Origin: Sinorhizobium fredii NGR234
GTDB lineage: Bacteria > Pseudomonadota > Alphaproteobacteria > Rhizobiales > Rhizobiaceae
NCBI RefSeq assembly: GCF_000018545.1
Contig: NC_012587.1
Span: forward strand, 2,946,001-3,010,000
DNA: 64,000 nt
Direction: 5' to 3'
The notes under the pieces: generated by a model
Database searches by the model: none
What the model was told of the DNA's origin: nothing
What the model saw: only the letters and a program-made list of their open reading frames with translations
Translations under genes and position numbers: made by a program
Part shown: piece by piece, positions 58,056 through 64,000 of the stretch
How the letters are laid out: each line of letters opens with the position of its first letter
Position numbering within the stretch: the stretch's first letter is position 1

Positions 58056-58083
58056 CATGGGAACGTCTTCGCGCAAGTTCAAG
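58056..58083 (-). promoter_or_regulatory. RpoH (sigma-32) promoter of hsp20
   Basis: On the minus strand CTTGAA (58083-58078) is followed after 16 bases by CCCATG (58061-58056), matching the rhizobial RpoH consensus. Transcription would start near 58048. Confidence 0.8.
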
Positions 58084-58221
58084 GGCCTCTCCGGCAGCGG
58101 CACGCTTGGTGAACGGCATATGAACAACGGGTTCGGCCGCCGTTCAGCCACGACCGACTAAAACAAGCGCACTGGGCCGAAACGCCCAGGGCTGAAGTGA
58201 CACGTCCCTTCTCCTTCAGCG

Positions 58222-58270
58222 GCCGGAAGCGGTGATCGTCCGGATTTCATCCGCCGCTTCCGGCTTTTTT
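58222..58270 (+). terminator. Strong plus-strand terminator upstream of the lysophospholipase gene
   Basis: GCCGGAAGCGG (58222-58232) pairs with CCGCTTCCGGC (58254-58264) around a 21-base loop, followed by TTTTTT. No plus-strand gene with a recognisable product lies upstream of it; the preceding 170 bp are the hsp20 promoter region. It may end a short untranslated RNA or insulate the downstream gene. Confidence 0.8.
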
Positions 58271-58341
58271 CTTTGACGCAGGCGAGACTGGCGCCTATCC
58301 CTGAAGGGACCCGACCTCGTTTCCGTTCGCCGACGCGCATC

Positions 58342-59325
58342 ATGACGACGATCCTTCATCCCACGCCGGACAATCCGATCCCGGGCAAGCCGCAAGTGGG
58401 CTTTTTCGACGGCGCCGGCGGCCGCAAGATCCGCTATGCGGTGTTCAAGGCGAACGCGCCGGCGACGCGCGGCACGATCGTGCTCTTGCAGGGGCGCAAC
58501 GAGTCGATCGAGAAATACTTCGAAACGATCGGCGACCTCACCGCGGCGGGATTCTGGGTCGCCACTTTCGACTGGCGCGGCCAGGGCGGATCCGAGCGGC
58601 TCTTGCCGCAGCCGGGCCGCGGCCACGTGGAGCATTTTGCCGATTACGAGCGCGACCTCACGATCTTCCTCGAACAGATCGTCCTACCGGACACGCGCCT
58701 GCCTTTCTCCATCGTCGCCCATTCGATGGGCGCTTTGGTCGCCCTGTCGCTGGCGCCGATGCTGGCAAGCCGCATCGACCGCATGGTGCTGCTTGCCCCC
58801 TTCCTGGGCCTGAGCGGCCAGGCGATCGGCGAGCGCGGCATCGTGGCGATTGCCACCGTCATGCGCTGGTTCGGCCTCGGCAGCCTGCCGGTGCGCCGCG
58901 ACAAGGAACGCCAGTCCCCCTTCAGGAACAATCCGCTCACCTCCGACAGCCGGCGTTATCAGCGCAACCTGGCCTTGATCGACGCCCGTCCGCATTTGCG
59001 GATCGGGCCGCCGACGGGCCGGTGGTTGAGCGAGTCGTTCAGAGCGATCAGGCGCGCGATGCGCCGCGAGCACCTGACGAAGGTCATCGTCCCGACCGTC
59101 ATCCTGGCGCCGACGGCCGACGCTCTCGTGCCCTATCTCGCGATGGAATTTCTCGCCAGCAATTTCCGCGCCGGGCATCTGATCCCGATCGATGGCGCCC
59201 GCCACGAGCTCTTTCAGGAGGCCGACCGCTACCGCGCCCAGGCGCTCGCGGCGATCCTGGCCTTCCTTCCGGAGGCGGATGCCGAGGCGGCCGAGCTTCC
59301 GCCACGCACCATGGAGGATGCCTAG
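58342..59325 (+). CDS. Alpha/beta hydrolase, lysophospholipase-like (PldB type)
   Basis: 327 residues from the ATG at 58342. The monoglyceride-lipase/lysophospholipase subgroup is suggested by LLQGRNESIEKYFETIGDLTAAGFWVATFDWRGQGGS, nucleophile elbow AHSMGA (Ser128), the acid in PTADALVP and the His in DGARHELFQE. No signal peptide, so cytoplasmic. The stop is one base from the end of the convergent hisN. Confidence 0.9.
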   Translation: MTTILHPTPDNPIPGKPQVGFFDGAGGRKIRYAVFKANAPATRGTIVLLQGRNESIEKYFETIGDLTAAGFWVATFDWRGQGGSERLLPQPGRGHVEHFADYERDLTIFLEQIVLPDTRLPFSIVAHSMGALVALSLAPMLASRIDRMVLLAPFLGLSGQAIGERGIVAIATVMRWFGLGSLPVRRDKERQSPFRNNPLTSDSRRYQRNLALIDARPHLRIGPPTGRWLSESFRAIRRAMRREHLTKVIVPTVILAPTADALVPYLAMEFLASNFRAGHLIPIDGARHELFQEADRYRAQALAAILAFLPEADAEAAELPPRTMEDA

Positions 59326-59326
59326 G

Positions 59327-60103
59327 TCAGCGCGATCGCAACATCTGCAATGCCTGCGCATGCAGCTCCGGACTGCCGGCGGCAATGACCTCGCCGCCCA
59401 TTTCTGCCGGCCCGCCCTGCCAGTCGGTGACGACGCCGCCGGCCTGCTCGATCAGCGGAATGAGCCCGCCGACGTCATAGGGCTTGAGGCCGCATTCGAC
59501 GACGAGGTCGACATGGCCGGCCGCAAGCAGCGCAAAGGCGTAGCAATCGCAGCCGTAGCGGAAGAGCCGCACCTTTGCCTGCAGCGCCTCGAAGCGCGCC
59601 TTCAGTTCGCCCGTGTAGAGATGCGGCGAGGTGGTGAACAGGACAGCGTCCGAAAGCGCATCGCAGGCACGCGTTGAAAGCACATTCTCGCCGCCCGGAC
59701 CGCGATAGATCGATTTCTGGCCGTCGGCGAAATAGCGTTCTCCCGTGAAGGGCTGGTCCATCAGGCCCATGATCGCCTTGCCGTTGCGATAGAGCCCGAT
59801 CAGCGTTCCCCAAACCGGCAGTCCGGAAATGAAGGCACGGGTCCCGTCGATCGGATCGATCACCCAGACATGTTCGCGGTCGAGGCCGATATTGCCGTGC
59901 TCCTCGCCGAGGATGCCGTGCTCGGGGAAACTGTCTTCGATCAGCCGCCGGATCGCCGCCTCCGCCGACTGGTCGGCTTCGGTGACGGGATCGAAACCGC
60001 CTTCGAGCTTGTTGACGACGCTTGTGCCCGTGCGGAAGCGCGGCAGGGTTTCCGCCTTGGCGGCATCGGCGAGACGGTCGAAGAAGGAGCGGTCGGGCAG
60101 CAT
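59327..60103 (-). CDS. hisN: Histidinol-phosphatase (inositol monophosphatase family)
   Basis: 258 residues. Magnesium-dependent IMPase fold with GGFDPVTEADQSAE, GILGEEHG, the signature WVIDPIDGTRAFISGLPVWGT and LKPYDVGGLIPLIEQAGGVV. The PxHLYT and LVVECGLKPYD segments fit the HisN branch that dephosphorylates histidinol phosphate in histidine synthesis in alphaproteobacteria. It is convergent with the lysophospholipase gene. Confidence 0.92.
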   Translation of the reverse strand: MLPDRSFFDRLADAAKAETLPRFRTGTSVVNKLEGGFDPVTEADQSAEAAIRRLIEDSFPEHGILGEEHGNIGLDREHVWVIDPIDGTRAFISGLPVWGTLIGLYRNGKAIMGLMDQPFTGERYFADGQKSIYRGPGGENVLSTRACDALSDAVLFTTSPHLYTGELKARFEALQAKVRLFRYGCDCYAFALLAAGHVDLVVECGLKPYDVGGLIPLIEQAGGVVTDWQGGPAEMGGEVIAAGSPELHAQALQMLRSR

Positions 60104-60217
60104 GTCACTCTCTTGAGCAGAGGAAGGAAGTGCATTCTGAATAGAGGAAATTTATCGAAAGGCAACGACGGCACTGGCCGACGTCCGCTGCGCTGCAAAG
60201 ACCTGCCCCGCCAAAAC

Positions 60218-60246
60218 TTGACAATTGTGCAGTGCAATATTACTGT
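60218..60246 (+). promoter_or_regulatory. Promoter of the small RNA gene
   Basis: TTGACA (60218-60223), 17 bases, TACTGT (60241-60246). Predicted start near 60253, directly at the first stem of the RNA. Confidence 0.7.
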
Positions 60247-60252
60247 TTTCCT

Positions 60253-60331
60253 GCAGTCACGCGTGGCTGCAAATACCCTCCTTGGGTGTTTCCTCCCTAG
60301 ACTTGACCGCGCCGCTGGCGCGGTTCTTTTT
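60253..60331 (+). ncRNA. mmgR: Small trans-acting RNA, MmgR (alpha-r8 family)
   Basis: A compact unit of about 79 bases between promoter and terminator. Three parts are visible: a first stem GCAGTCA/TGGCTGC with a CGCG loop, a small ACCC/GGGT hairpin exposing CCTCCTT, then an unpaired TTTCCTCCCT stretch, and an intrinsic terminator. The two CU-rich boxes are anti-Shine-Dalgarno motifs typical of Hfq-dependent rhizobial sRNAs. Size, structure and place between hisN and an N-formylglutamate amidohydrolase gene match what I recall of S. meliloti MmgR, which affects polyhydroxybutyrate granules. The family name comes from memory, not a search. Confidence 0.75.
60306..60331 (+). terminator. Intrinsic terminator of the small RNA
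   Basis: ACCGCGCC (60306-60313) pairs with GGCGCGGT (60317-60324) around GCT; TCTTTTT follows. Confidence 0.9.
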
Positions 60332-60351
60332 GAGCGCAGGGTGTTTTCCCG

Positions 60352-61233
60352 CTACTCCGCGGCGAGCGGCAGATAGGCGCCGTAGTCCTCGACATGGCGC
60401 GCCAGCGCCGCGACGAAGGTCGCAAGATCGGTTGCCAAGGCCGCGAATCCGGGCTTTTTGACCAATGTCGACTCGTCGACATAGAGGCTGCGGTTGATCT
60501 CGATCTGAAGCGCGTGCAGACCGCGCGTCGGCCGACCGTAATGCTCGGTGATGAAGCCGCCGGCATAGGGCTTGTTGCGGGTCACCGCATAGCCGAGTTC
60601 TTCCAGCAGTTCGACCGCAACGCGTGACAGCTCCGCTGCGGCGCTTGTTCCGTAACGATCGCCGATGATGAAATCCGGGCGCTGGCCGCTTCCGGGCAGG
60701 TGGACGTTTCCAGGCATCGAATGGCAATCGACGAGCACGGCCATGCCGAACTGGGCATGGGTGCGGGCGATCAGCCTCCTGAGCGTCGCATGATACGGCT
60801 TGTAGATTGCCTCGATGCGCGCCAGCGCTTCCTCGACCGGAAAGCGGCTGCGATAGATTTCCATGTTCTCGGCAACCAGCCGCGGCACCGTCCCGAGCCC
60901 GCCGGCGACCCGCATCGAACTGATATTGGCGTGGGCCGGCAGCACGCCATCGAACATGCGCGGGTCGAGCTCGTAGGGTTCCCGGTTGACGTCGAGAAAG
61001 GCGCGCGGGAAATGCGCCCTGAGCAGCGGTGCTCCAAGATGCGTCGCACTTTGAAAGAGTTCGTCGACGAAGTGGTCCTCGGACCGGCGGATCGAATGCG
61101 AATCAAGTCGCGACTGATCGAGAAAGGTCTGTGGATAATATCGGCCGCTGTGCGGGGAGTTGAACACGAAGGGGATCCGCTGGCTCGCGGGTTCCAAGAC
61201 CTCGAACACGTCCCACTCGGCCACTTCCCCCAT
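60352..61233 (-). CDS. N-formylglutamate amidohydrolase family protein (second copy)
   Basis: 293 residues from the ATG at 61233 (AAAAGGG ahead); an in-frame ATG at 61275 would add 14 residues. FGase motifs are clear: FVFNSPHSGRYYP (His, about 24-36), RSEDHFVDELF, RAFLDVNREPYELDP, VLVDCHSMPGN and GLHALQIEINRSLYVDE. Likely zinc-dependent amide hydrolysis; the substrate is unknown as no hut genes adjoin. It is divergent from cpdR, a neighbourhood I recall for both genes in rhizobia. Distinct from the family member at 8627-9421. Confidence 0.88.
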   Translation of the reverse strand: MGEVAEWDVFEVLEPASQRIPFVFNSPHSGRYYPQTFLDQSRLDSHSIRRSEDHFVDELFQSATHLGAPLLRAHFPRAFLDVNREPYELDPRMFDGVLPAHANISSMRVAGGLGTVPRLVAENMEIYRSRFPVEEALARIEAIYKPYHATLRRLIARTHAQFGMAVLVDCHSMPGNVHLPGSGQRPDFIIGDRYGTSAAAELSRVAVELLEELGYAVTRNKPYAGGFITEHYGRPTRGLHALQIEINRSLYVDESTLVKKPGFAALATDLATFVAALARHVEDYGAYLPLAAE

Positions 61234-61328
61234 CGGAACCCTTTTACCATACGCGGATCTTGCTGTGCGGATCATGTTGCCAGTTGGCCGGCTCTGTGTC
61301 CATAGTGGCTTCCCGCCGGTTCCGGGGG

Positions 61329-61356
61329 TTGACCCCTGCCGTTCACCGGATATTTA
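61329..61356 (+). promoter_or_regulatory. Promoter of cpdR
   Basis: TTGACC (61329-61334), 16 bases, TATTTA (61351-61356). The -35 sits inside a GGGG-TTGA-CCCC palindrome, which might be a regulator site. Predicted start near 61363. Confidence 0.5.
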
Positions 61357-61423
61357 CGCTGTTGCGGTTTGCTAGGCTGCCGCATCCCAGAAGCATTGAA
61401 AAGAAGTAGCCACGGCTGAATTC

Positions 61424-61786
61424 ATGACTGTGAAAATCCTCCTTGCCGAAGACGACAACGACATGCGCCGCTTCCTCGTGAAGGCGTTGGAAAAGGCGGG
61501 CTACAAGGTCCTGTCCTACGACAACGGCGCCAGCGCCTACGACCGGCTTCGCGAAGAGCCCTTTTCGCTGCTGCTGACCGATATCGTCATGCCCGAGATG
61601 GACGGCATCGAGCTCGCCCGCCGGGCGACCGAGCTCGATCCGGACCTGAAGGTGATGTTCATCACCGGCTTTGCCGCCGTCGCGCTGAACCCGGACTCGA
61701 AGGCCCCGAAGGACGCCAAGGTTCTCTCCAAGCCCTTCCACCTTCGTGACCTGGTCAACGAGGTCAACAAGATGCTGGCCGCCTGA
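61424..61786 (+). CDS. cpdR: Single-domain response regulator CpdR
   Basis: 120 residues, a receiver domain only. Acidic pocket AEDD near 8-11, phospho-acceptor Asp53 in LLLTDIVMPEMDG, ITGF and Lys in LSKPFH. This matches CpdR, which in Caulobacter and S. meliloti receives phosphate from the CckA-ChpT relay. In its unphosphorylated form it brings ClpXP to the pole to degrade cell-cycle proteins; S. meliloti CpdR1 also uses Asp53. Confidence 0.93.
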   Translation: MTVKILLAEDDNDMRRFLVKALEKAGYKVLSYDNGASAYDRLREEPFSLLLTDIVMPEMDGIELARRATELDPDLKVMFITGFAAVALNPDSKAPKDAKVLSKPFHLRDLVNEVNKMLAA

Positions 61787-61888
61787 GGCCAGAAGGTTTC
61801 TCCCGTCTGTGAAATCGCCGGCCGGCCGATCTCGTTGATCGGTCTTGGCTTGCGATTCGTCCCGCCCGGTTCGCAAACCGTTGGTGAT

Positions 61889-61920
61889 GCTGCCCCTTCG
61901 TCGGGCAGCGGTCTCTTTTA
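61889..61920 (+). terminator. Probable terminator of cpdR
   Basis: GCTGCCC (61889-61895) with GGGCAGC (61903-61909), then GGTCTCTTTTA. The T-tract is interrupted, so termination may be partial. Confidence 0.55.
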
Positions 61921-61935
61921 TTTCAATTATTTAGC

Positions 61936-61968
61936 CGGCCCTCTGCCCGCGCAGCGGGCAGAGGGCCG
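61936..61968. repeat. 15-bp perfect hairpin
   Basis: CGGCCCTCTGCCCGC (61936-61950) and its exact complement (61954-61968) around GCA. It has no T-tract on either side. It is very stable and sits between cpdR and tRNA-Val. Confidence 0.8.
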
Positions 61969-62040
61969 AACGCGTTCTTGCACGATCCCGTCGACGCCGA
62001 CGCCGTCGAACTTTCTGTCAAAAAACCTTCGAAAAGCCTA

Positions 62041-62070
62041 TTGACGCCGACGCCGGTTTTATGGTCTATG
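62041..62070 (+). promoter_or_regulatory. Promoter of tRNA-Val
   Basis: TTGACG (62041-62046), 18 bases, TCTATG (62065-62070); the tRNA begins 14 bases later. Confidence 0.6.
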
Positions 62071-62083
62071 CGCCGCATCGGAT

Positions 62084-62158
<75 letters not shown>

Positions 62159-62176
62159 TCCAGGTTTCTGATTTGA

Positions 62177-62207
62177 AGGCCTTTCGAGAAATCGAGGGGC
62201 CTTTTTT
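62177..62207 (+). terminator. Intrinsic terminator of tRNA-Val
   Basis: AGGCC and GGCCT close a stem extended by two G-T pairs and TCGA/TCGA around GAAA (62177-62202), followed by TTTTTT. Confidence 0.92.
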
Positions 62208-62370
62208 ACATAGCGCTCTTTGGATTCACCGAGCTTCTTCGAGACTGCCCGAGCGGTTGTCCCGTCGCAGGAGCGCCCTGGCCAGTGAACCATTCGAGGC
62301 GCATGCTGCCGACGCTCCGCGTCCTTTGGCAAGCCGCCGATGGCGCCCGATCGGGCTCCGTCTTGCCGCT

Positions 62371-62844
62371 CTAACGCTTCCCGATCCTCCTCAGGTGTCT
62401 TTTGTAGATTCCCGGGAACCGCTTCAGTTTTCCCGCGCCGGGCCTGTTCGCCTGGTCTACCAGGTGGGAAAATTCCGGATTCTCCGCTTTCAGCCGTCTT
62501 ATCTGGCGGCCCTGATGGGAGATGGGCAGGAGTTCGACAATCGACCGGTACTTTATGAGGAAAGGCAGAAGCTCGCCTCCATCGACCGGTATCTGGCCAA
62601 CGGGCGAGGCCATCGTGGGCGAGGATTCCTTGCCGGGGATACCGAGCTCTTCCCATGTCTTCACAATGGGCATCCACTCGGCGAAGCTCGCAGGGATGTC
62701 TTCACTGGGGCAGCTCGCGCCCTCTTCAATTTCCCCATGCCTCAGAAGCCATTTTAAAGGTGTGCCGGGCAACAGGGCGACTGAAAGACGCCACCCCGAG
62801 ATAAGGCCGGGATTTTGTTTTGCGAGTTCCTGCATACTCGACAT
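62371..62844 (-). CDS. Hypothetical protein downstream of tRNA-Val
   Basis: 157 residues from the ATG at 62844, which has GGGGGTGG five bases ahead. Contains WRLSVALLPGTPLKWLLRHGEIEEGA and LLPFLIKYRSIVELLPIS and ends in a strongly basic tail (KRFPGIYKRHLRRIGKR). I recognise no domain, signal or membrane span. Codon use is less GC-biased at third positions than that of core genes, and the place beside a tRNA suggests accessory DNA. Confidence 0.55.
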   Translation of the reverse strand: MSSMQELAKQNPGLISGWRLSVALLPGTPLKWLLRHGEIEEGASCPSEDIPASFAEWMPIVKTWEELGIPGKESSPTMASPVGQIPVDGGELLPFLIKYRSIVELLPISHQGRQIRRLKAENPEFSHLVDQANRPGAGKLKRFPGIYKRHLRRIGKR

Positions 62845-63131
62845 GGTCCACCCCCGGCGTAAAAATGCTGCGTGACGCGGGACCTGTCCAGTTACACATT
62901 CGGGTAGGTAAGCCAGCAAAAAACAACCATGAAGAGAGATAACGCACGCTTCGTCAACCGTAGAAAAGCTGCGATAGGGCGAAGGTGCCGAACTTTTTAG
63001 GACCTTGGTCCGACGGCAAAATGGGCCGGAGGTCTTAGCCCGATTTGTCTGTATCCCATTGATATTTCTTGTAATCCTTGACTGAAACGTGCCCTGTGCG
63101 ACCCTCGGGCTCCGAAGGATCGCGAGGGAGA

Positions 63132-63335
63132 ATGGCAGTGAGAATCAGGAAGGTGAAGAAGAAGTATCCCCGAAAGATCCACGGGCCGCTCTTAACCGAG
63201 CGCCTCGCTGATGAAATCAGCGTCAATCGGCGTGCAGCCCCCGGTTTCTCGTACCGCGCAGAATGGATTCTCGATGGCTGTCCGGGGACTTTCGAGGCGT
63301 GGCTGGCAAGCAAGGGCGTCACGCCCAAGCGGTAG
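63132..63335 (+). CDS. Small basic hypothetical protein
   Basis: 67 residues from an ATG with GAGGGAG ahead. Highly basic at the start (VRIRKVKKKYPRKIHGP), then RAAPGFSYRAEWILDGCPGTFEAWLASKGVTPK. No family recognised. The opposite strand also has an open frame with a hydrophobic stretch, so which strand is coding is uncertain. Confidence 0.35.
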   Translation: MAVRIRKVKKKYPRKIHGPLLTERLADEISVNRRAAPGFSYRAEWILDGCPGTFEAWLASKGVTPKR

Positions 63336-63396
63336 CCTTACAGCGGCCGAAAGATCGCCGGCCGCCGATCGCTGGCGCTGGTTTGCCCGTCGGCAT

Positions 63397-63445
63397 TGCT
63401 TGTCTTTGTCCCTTGAATCGAGGTCGATTTGAGGGACATGCAGCA
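63397..63445. repeat. Half RIME1-like element (first palindrome only)
   Basis: GTCCCTTGAATCGA-GG-TCGATTTGAGGGAC forms the core, ending ATGCAGCA as in complete copies. The second palindrome is absent; a different hairpin follows instead. Confidence 0.7.
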
Positions 63446-63448
63446 AAG

Positions 63449-63483
63449 CGCGCCGCGTGAATACGTTGAATGCGGCGCGTTTT
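63449..63483. terminator. Terminator-like hairpin
   Basis: CGCGCCGC (63449-63456) and GCGGCGCG (63472-63479) form an eight-base stem around 15 bases, with TTTT on the plus side and TTT on the minus side. It may end the small minus-strand gene at 63482. Confidence 0.55.
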
Positions 63484-63649
63484 AGAGCCTGACGACGTCC
63501 TTGACCCAATATTCCACGCGGTAGCGAAGGGAATTCGCTTGTTCCTTCGCTTCGCGCATGGCCGCCCGGCTGTACCCGCCCTCCCAGACGATCCGGTCGA
63601 TCGTCCAGAAGCCAGCCAACGCAACAATGAAGAGTAGCAGGCCGCGCAT
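63482..63649 (-). CDS. Small single-pass membrane protein, 55 residues
   Basis: Starts MRGLLLFIVALAGFWTIDRI: one N-terminal membrane helix, then an amphipathic, charged tail (SRAAMREAKEQANSLRYRVEYWVKDVVRL). The coding pattern and hydrophobic start look real; the open frame on the same strand offset by one base gives only low-complexity sequence. The upstream DNA shows no strong ribosome-binding site. No function recognised. Confidence 0.6.
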   Translation of the reverse strand: MRGLLLFIVALAGFWTIDRIVWEGGYSRAAMREAKEQANSLRYRVEYWVKDVVRL

Positions 63650-63950
63650 GGCGACATCTTGTCGATGAATCCTTTAGGAAATCCTAATTCTCTGGCTTGC
63701 TTTCGACGGGTTCGGGTCGACGTGGACCTCGCAGTCGATGCAACCGGCGCCTTCGATTGCGCGTCATCCGGCTGTCATGATCGCGGTCTAGAAAGGACCC
63801 ACCTCGTCATTGACCACGGATGGACTGGCAAAGGCGGAAGGTGTGAGGAAGGTCGGGTTTACCCCGGCCTTTTTTGTTTGTTCGAACAGGTGTCTAAGAG
63901 ACGCGGCCGGCGCCGTCCGCCCACAGGAAGGTGTCTCGGCGTTTAGGCTG
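63650..63950. other. Gene-poor interval near the right edge
   Basis: 301 bp without a convincing gene. It contains a good plus-strand terminator (63849-63876). The sequence before it (about 63740-63848) has no stable frame and may be a short RNA. Confidence 0.4.
63849..63876 (+). terminator. Orphan intrinsic terminator
   Basis: GGTCGGG (63851-63857) pairs with CCCGGCC (63863-63869; one G-T pair) around TTTAC, followed by TTTTTTG. No plus-strand gene ends just upstream, so it may mark the end of a small RNA. Confidence 0.75.
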
Positions 63951-64000
63951 TCAATGAACAACCTGTGACGCTGCCGACATCACCTCGTCCGGGGAAGGCG
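63951..64000 (-). CDS. Possible C-terminus of a gene entering from the right (partial)
   Basis: On the minus strand the last 50 bases encode PSPDEVMSAASQVVH before a TGA at 63953-63951. The composition is protein-like and the other two frames stop or look random, but 15 residues are too few to identify. Confidence 0.3.
   Translation of the reverse strand, partial: PSPDEVMSAASQVVH

Noticed and set aside
63035..63328. Minus-strand protein with a hydrophobic stretch (GYFFFTFLILTAIL)
   Set aside because: The overlapping plus-strand frame has the better start and ribosome-binding site; only one was listed, with low confidence.

Overview
The window reads as a chromosomal segment of a Sinorhizobium/Ensifer-type rhizobium. 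It is GC-rich and densely coded. Gene content and order (pyk, the tacA-type regulator, pabBC, homospermidine synthase, omp10, hemH, a galU paralogue, gltDB, hsp20, hisN, cpdR) fit what I remember of the S. meliloti chromosome. Several copies of a two-palindrome intergenic repeat matching the rhizobial RIME1 element support this. The species cannot be fixed from the sequence alone.

0-8.6 kb: the start of a secreted protein (left edge), a ThiE-like protein, a TauE/SafE transporter, an ArsR regulator, two DUF465 genes, purEK, rpmJ (L36), a TPR protein, an alpha/beta hydrolase that overlaps pyk tail to tail, and a DUF1036 protein translationally coupled to pyk. 8.6-19.8 kb: an N-formylglutamate amidohydrolase-like gene, DUF1244, a GapR-type nucleoid protein, a DUF882 M15-like peptidase, a TacA-type sigma-54 activator, an M3 oligopeptidase, pabB-pabC, a GGDEF protein with a degenerate GGEAF site, and a heme-dependent N-demethylase family protein. 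19.9-25.4 kb: homospermidine synthase, Omp10 lipoprotein, a LysM-tailed 5'-nucleotidase and ferrochelatase.

25.4-39.3 kb looks more accessory. It holds a glycine-zipper lipoprotein, arginine deiminase with two tandem ArcD-like antiporters (no ornithine transcarbamylase or carbamate kinase beside them), a YqhA protein, a two-gene RND pump, a Tat-exported amidohydrolase and a large membrane PAS-GGDEF protein. One antiporter gene is bracketed by RIME1 remnants. 39.5-48.6 kb: SPFH/NfeD membrane pair with an odd overlapping frame, a lower-GC ankyrin gene, an outer-membrane barrel, a cupin gene broken near its 3' end, a threonine dehydratase, galU, a lytic transglycosylase and a DUF459 SGNH protein.

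48.9-64 kb: gltD and gltB, threonine aldolase, an ORF-less class C-like group II intron lying right after the hsp20 terminator, hsp20 with an RpoH-type promoter and a ROSE-like RNA thermometer, a lysophospholipase, hisN, a small RNA matching MmgR (alpha-r8 family), a second N-formylglutamate amidohydrolase, cpdR, tRNA-Val(GAC), and a poorly conserved tail with small hypothetical genes and repeats.

The clearest second-look items are the ROSE/RpoH module, the degenerate group II intron, the sRNA between hisN and its neighbour, the unusual arc cassette, the SPFH/nfeD frame overlap, the broken cupin, and several perfect inverted repeats with no assigned role. I saw no CRISPR array, complete insertion sequence or prophage.
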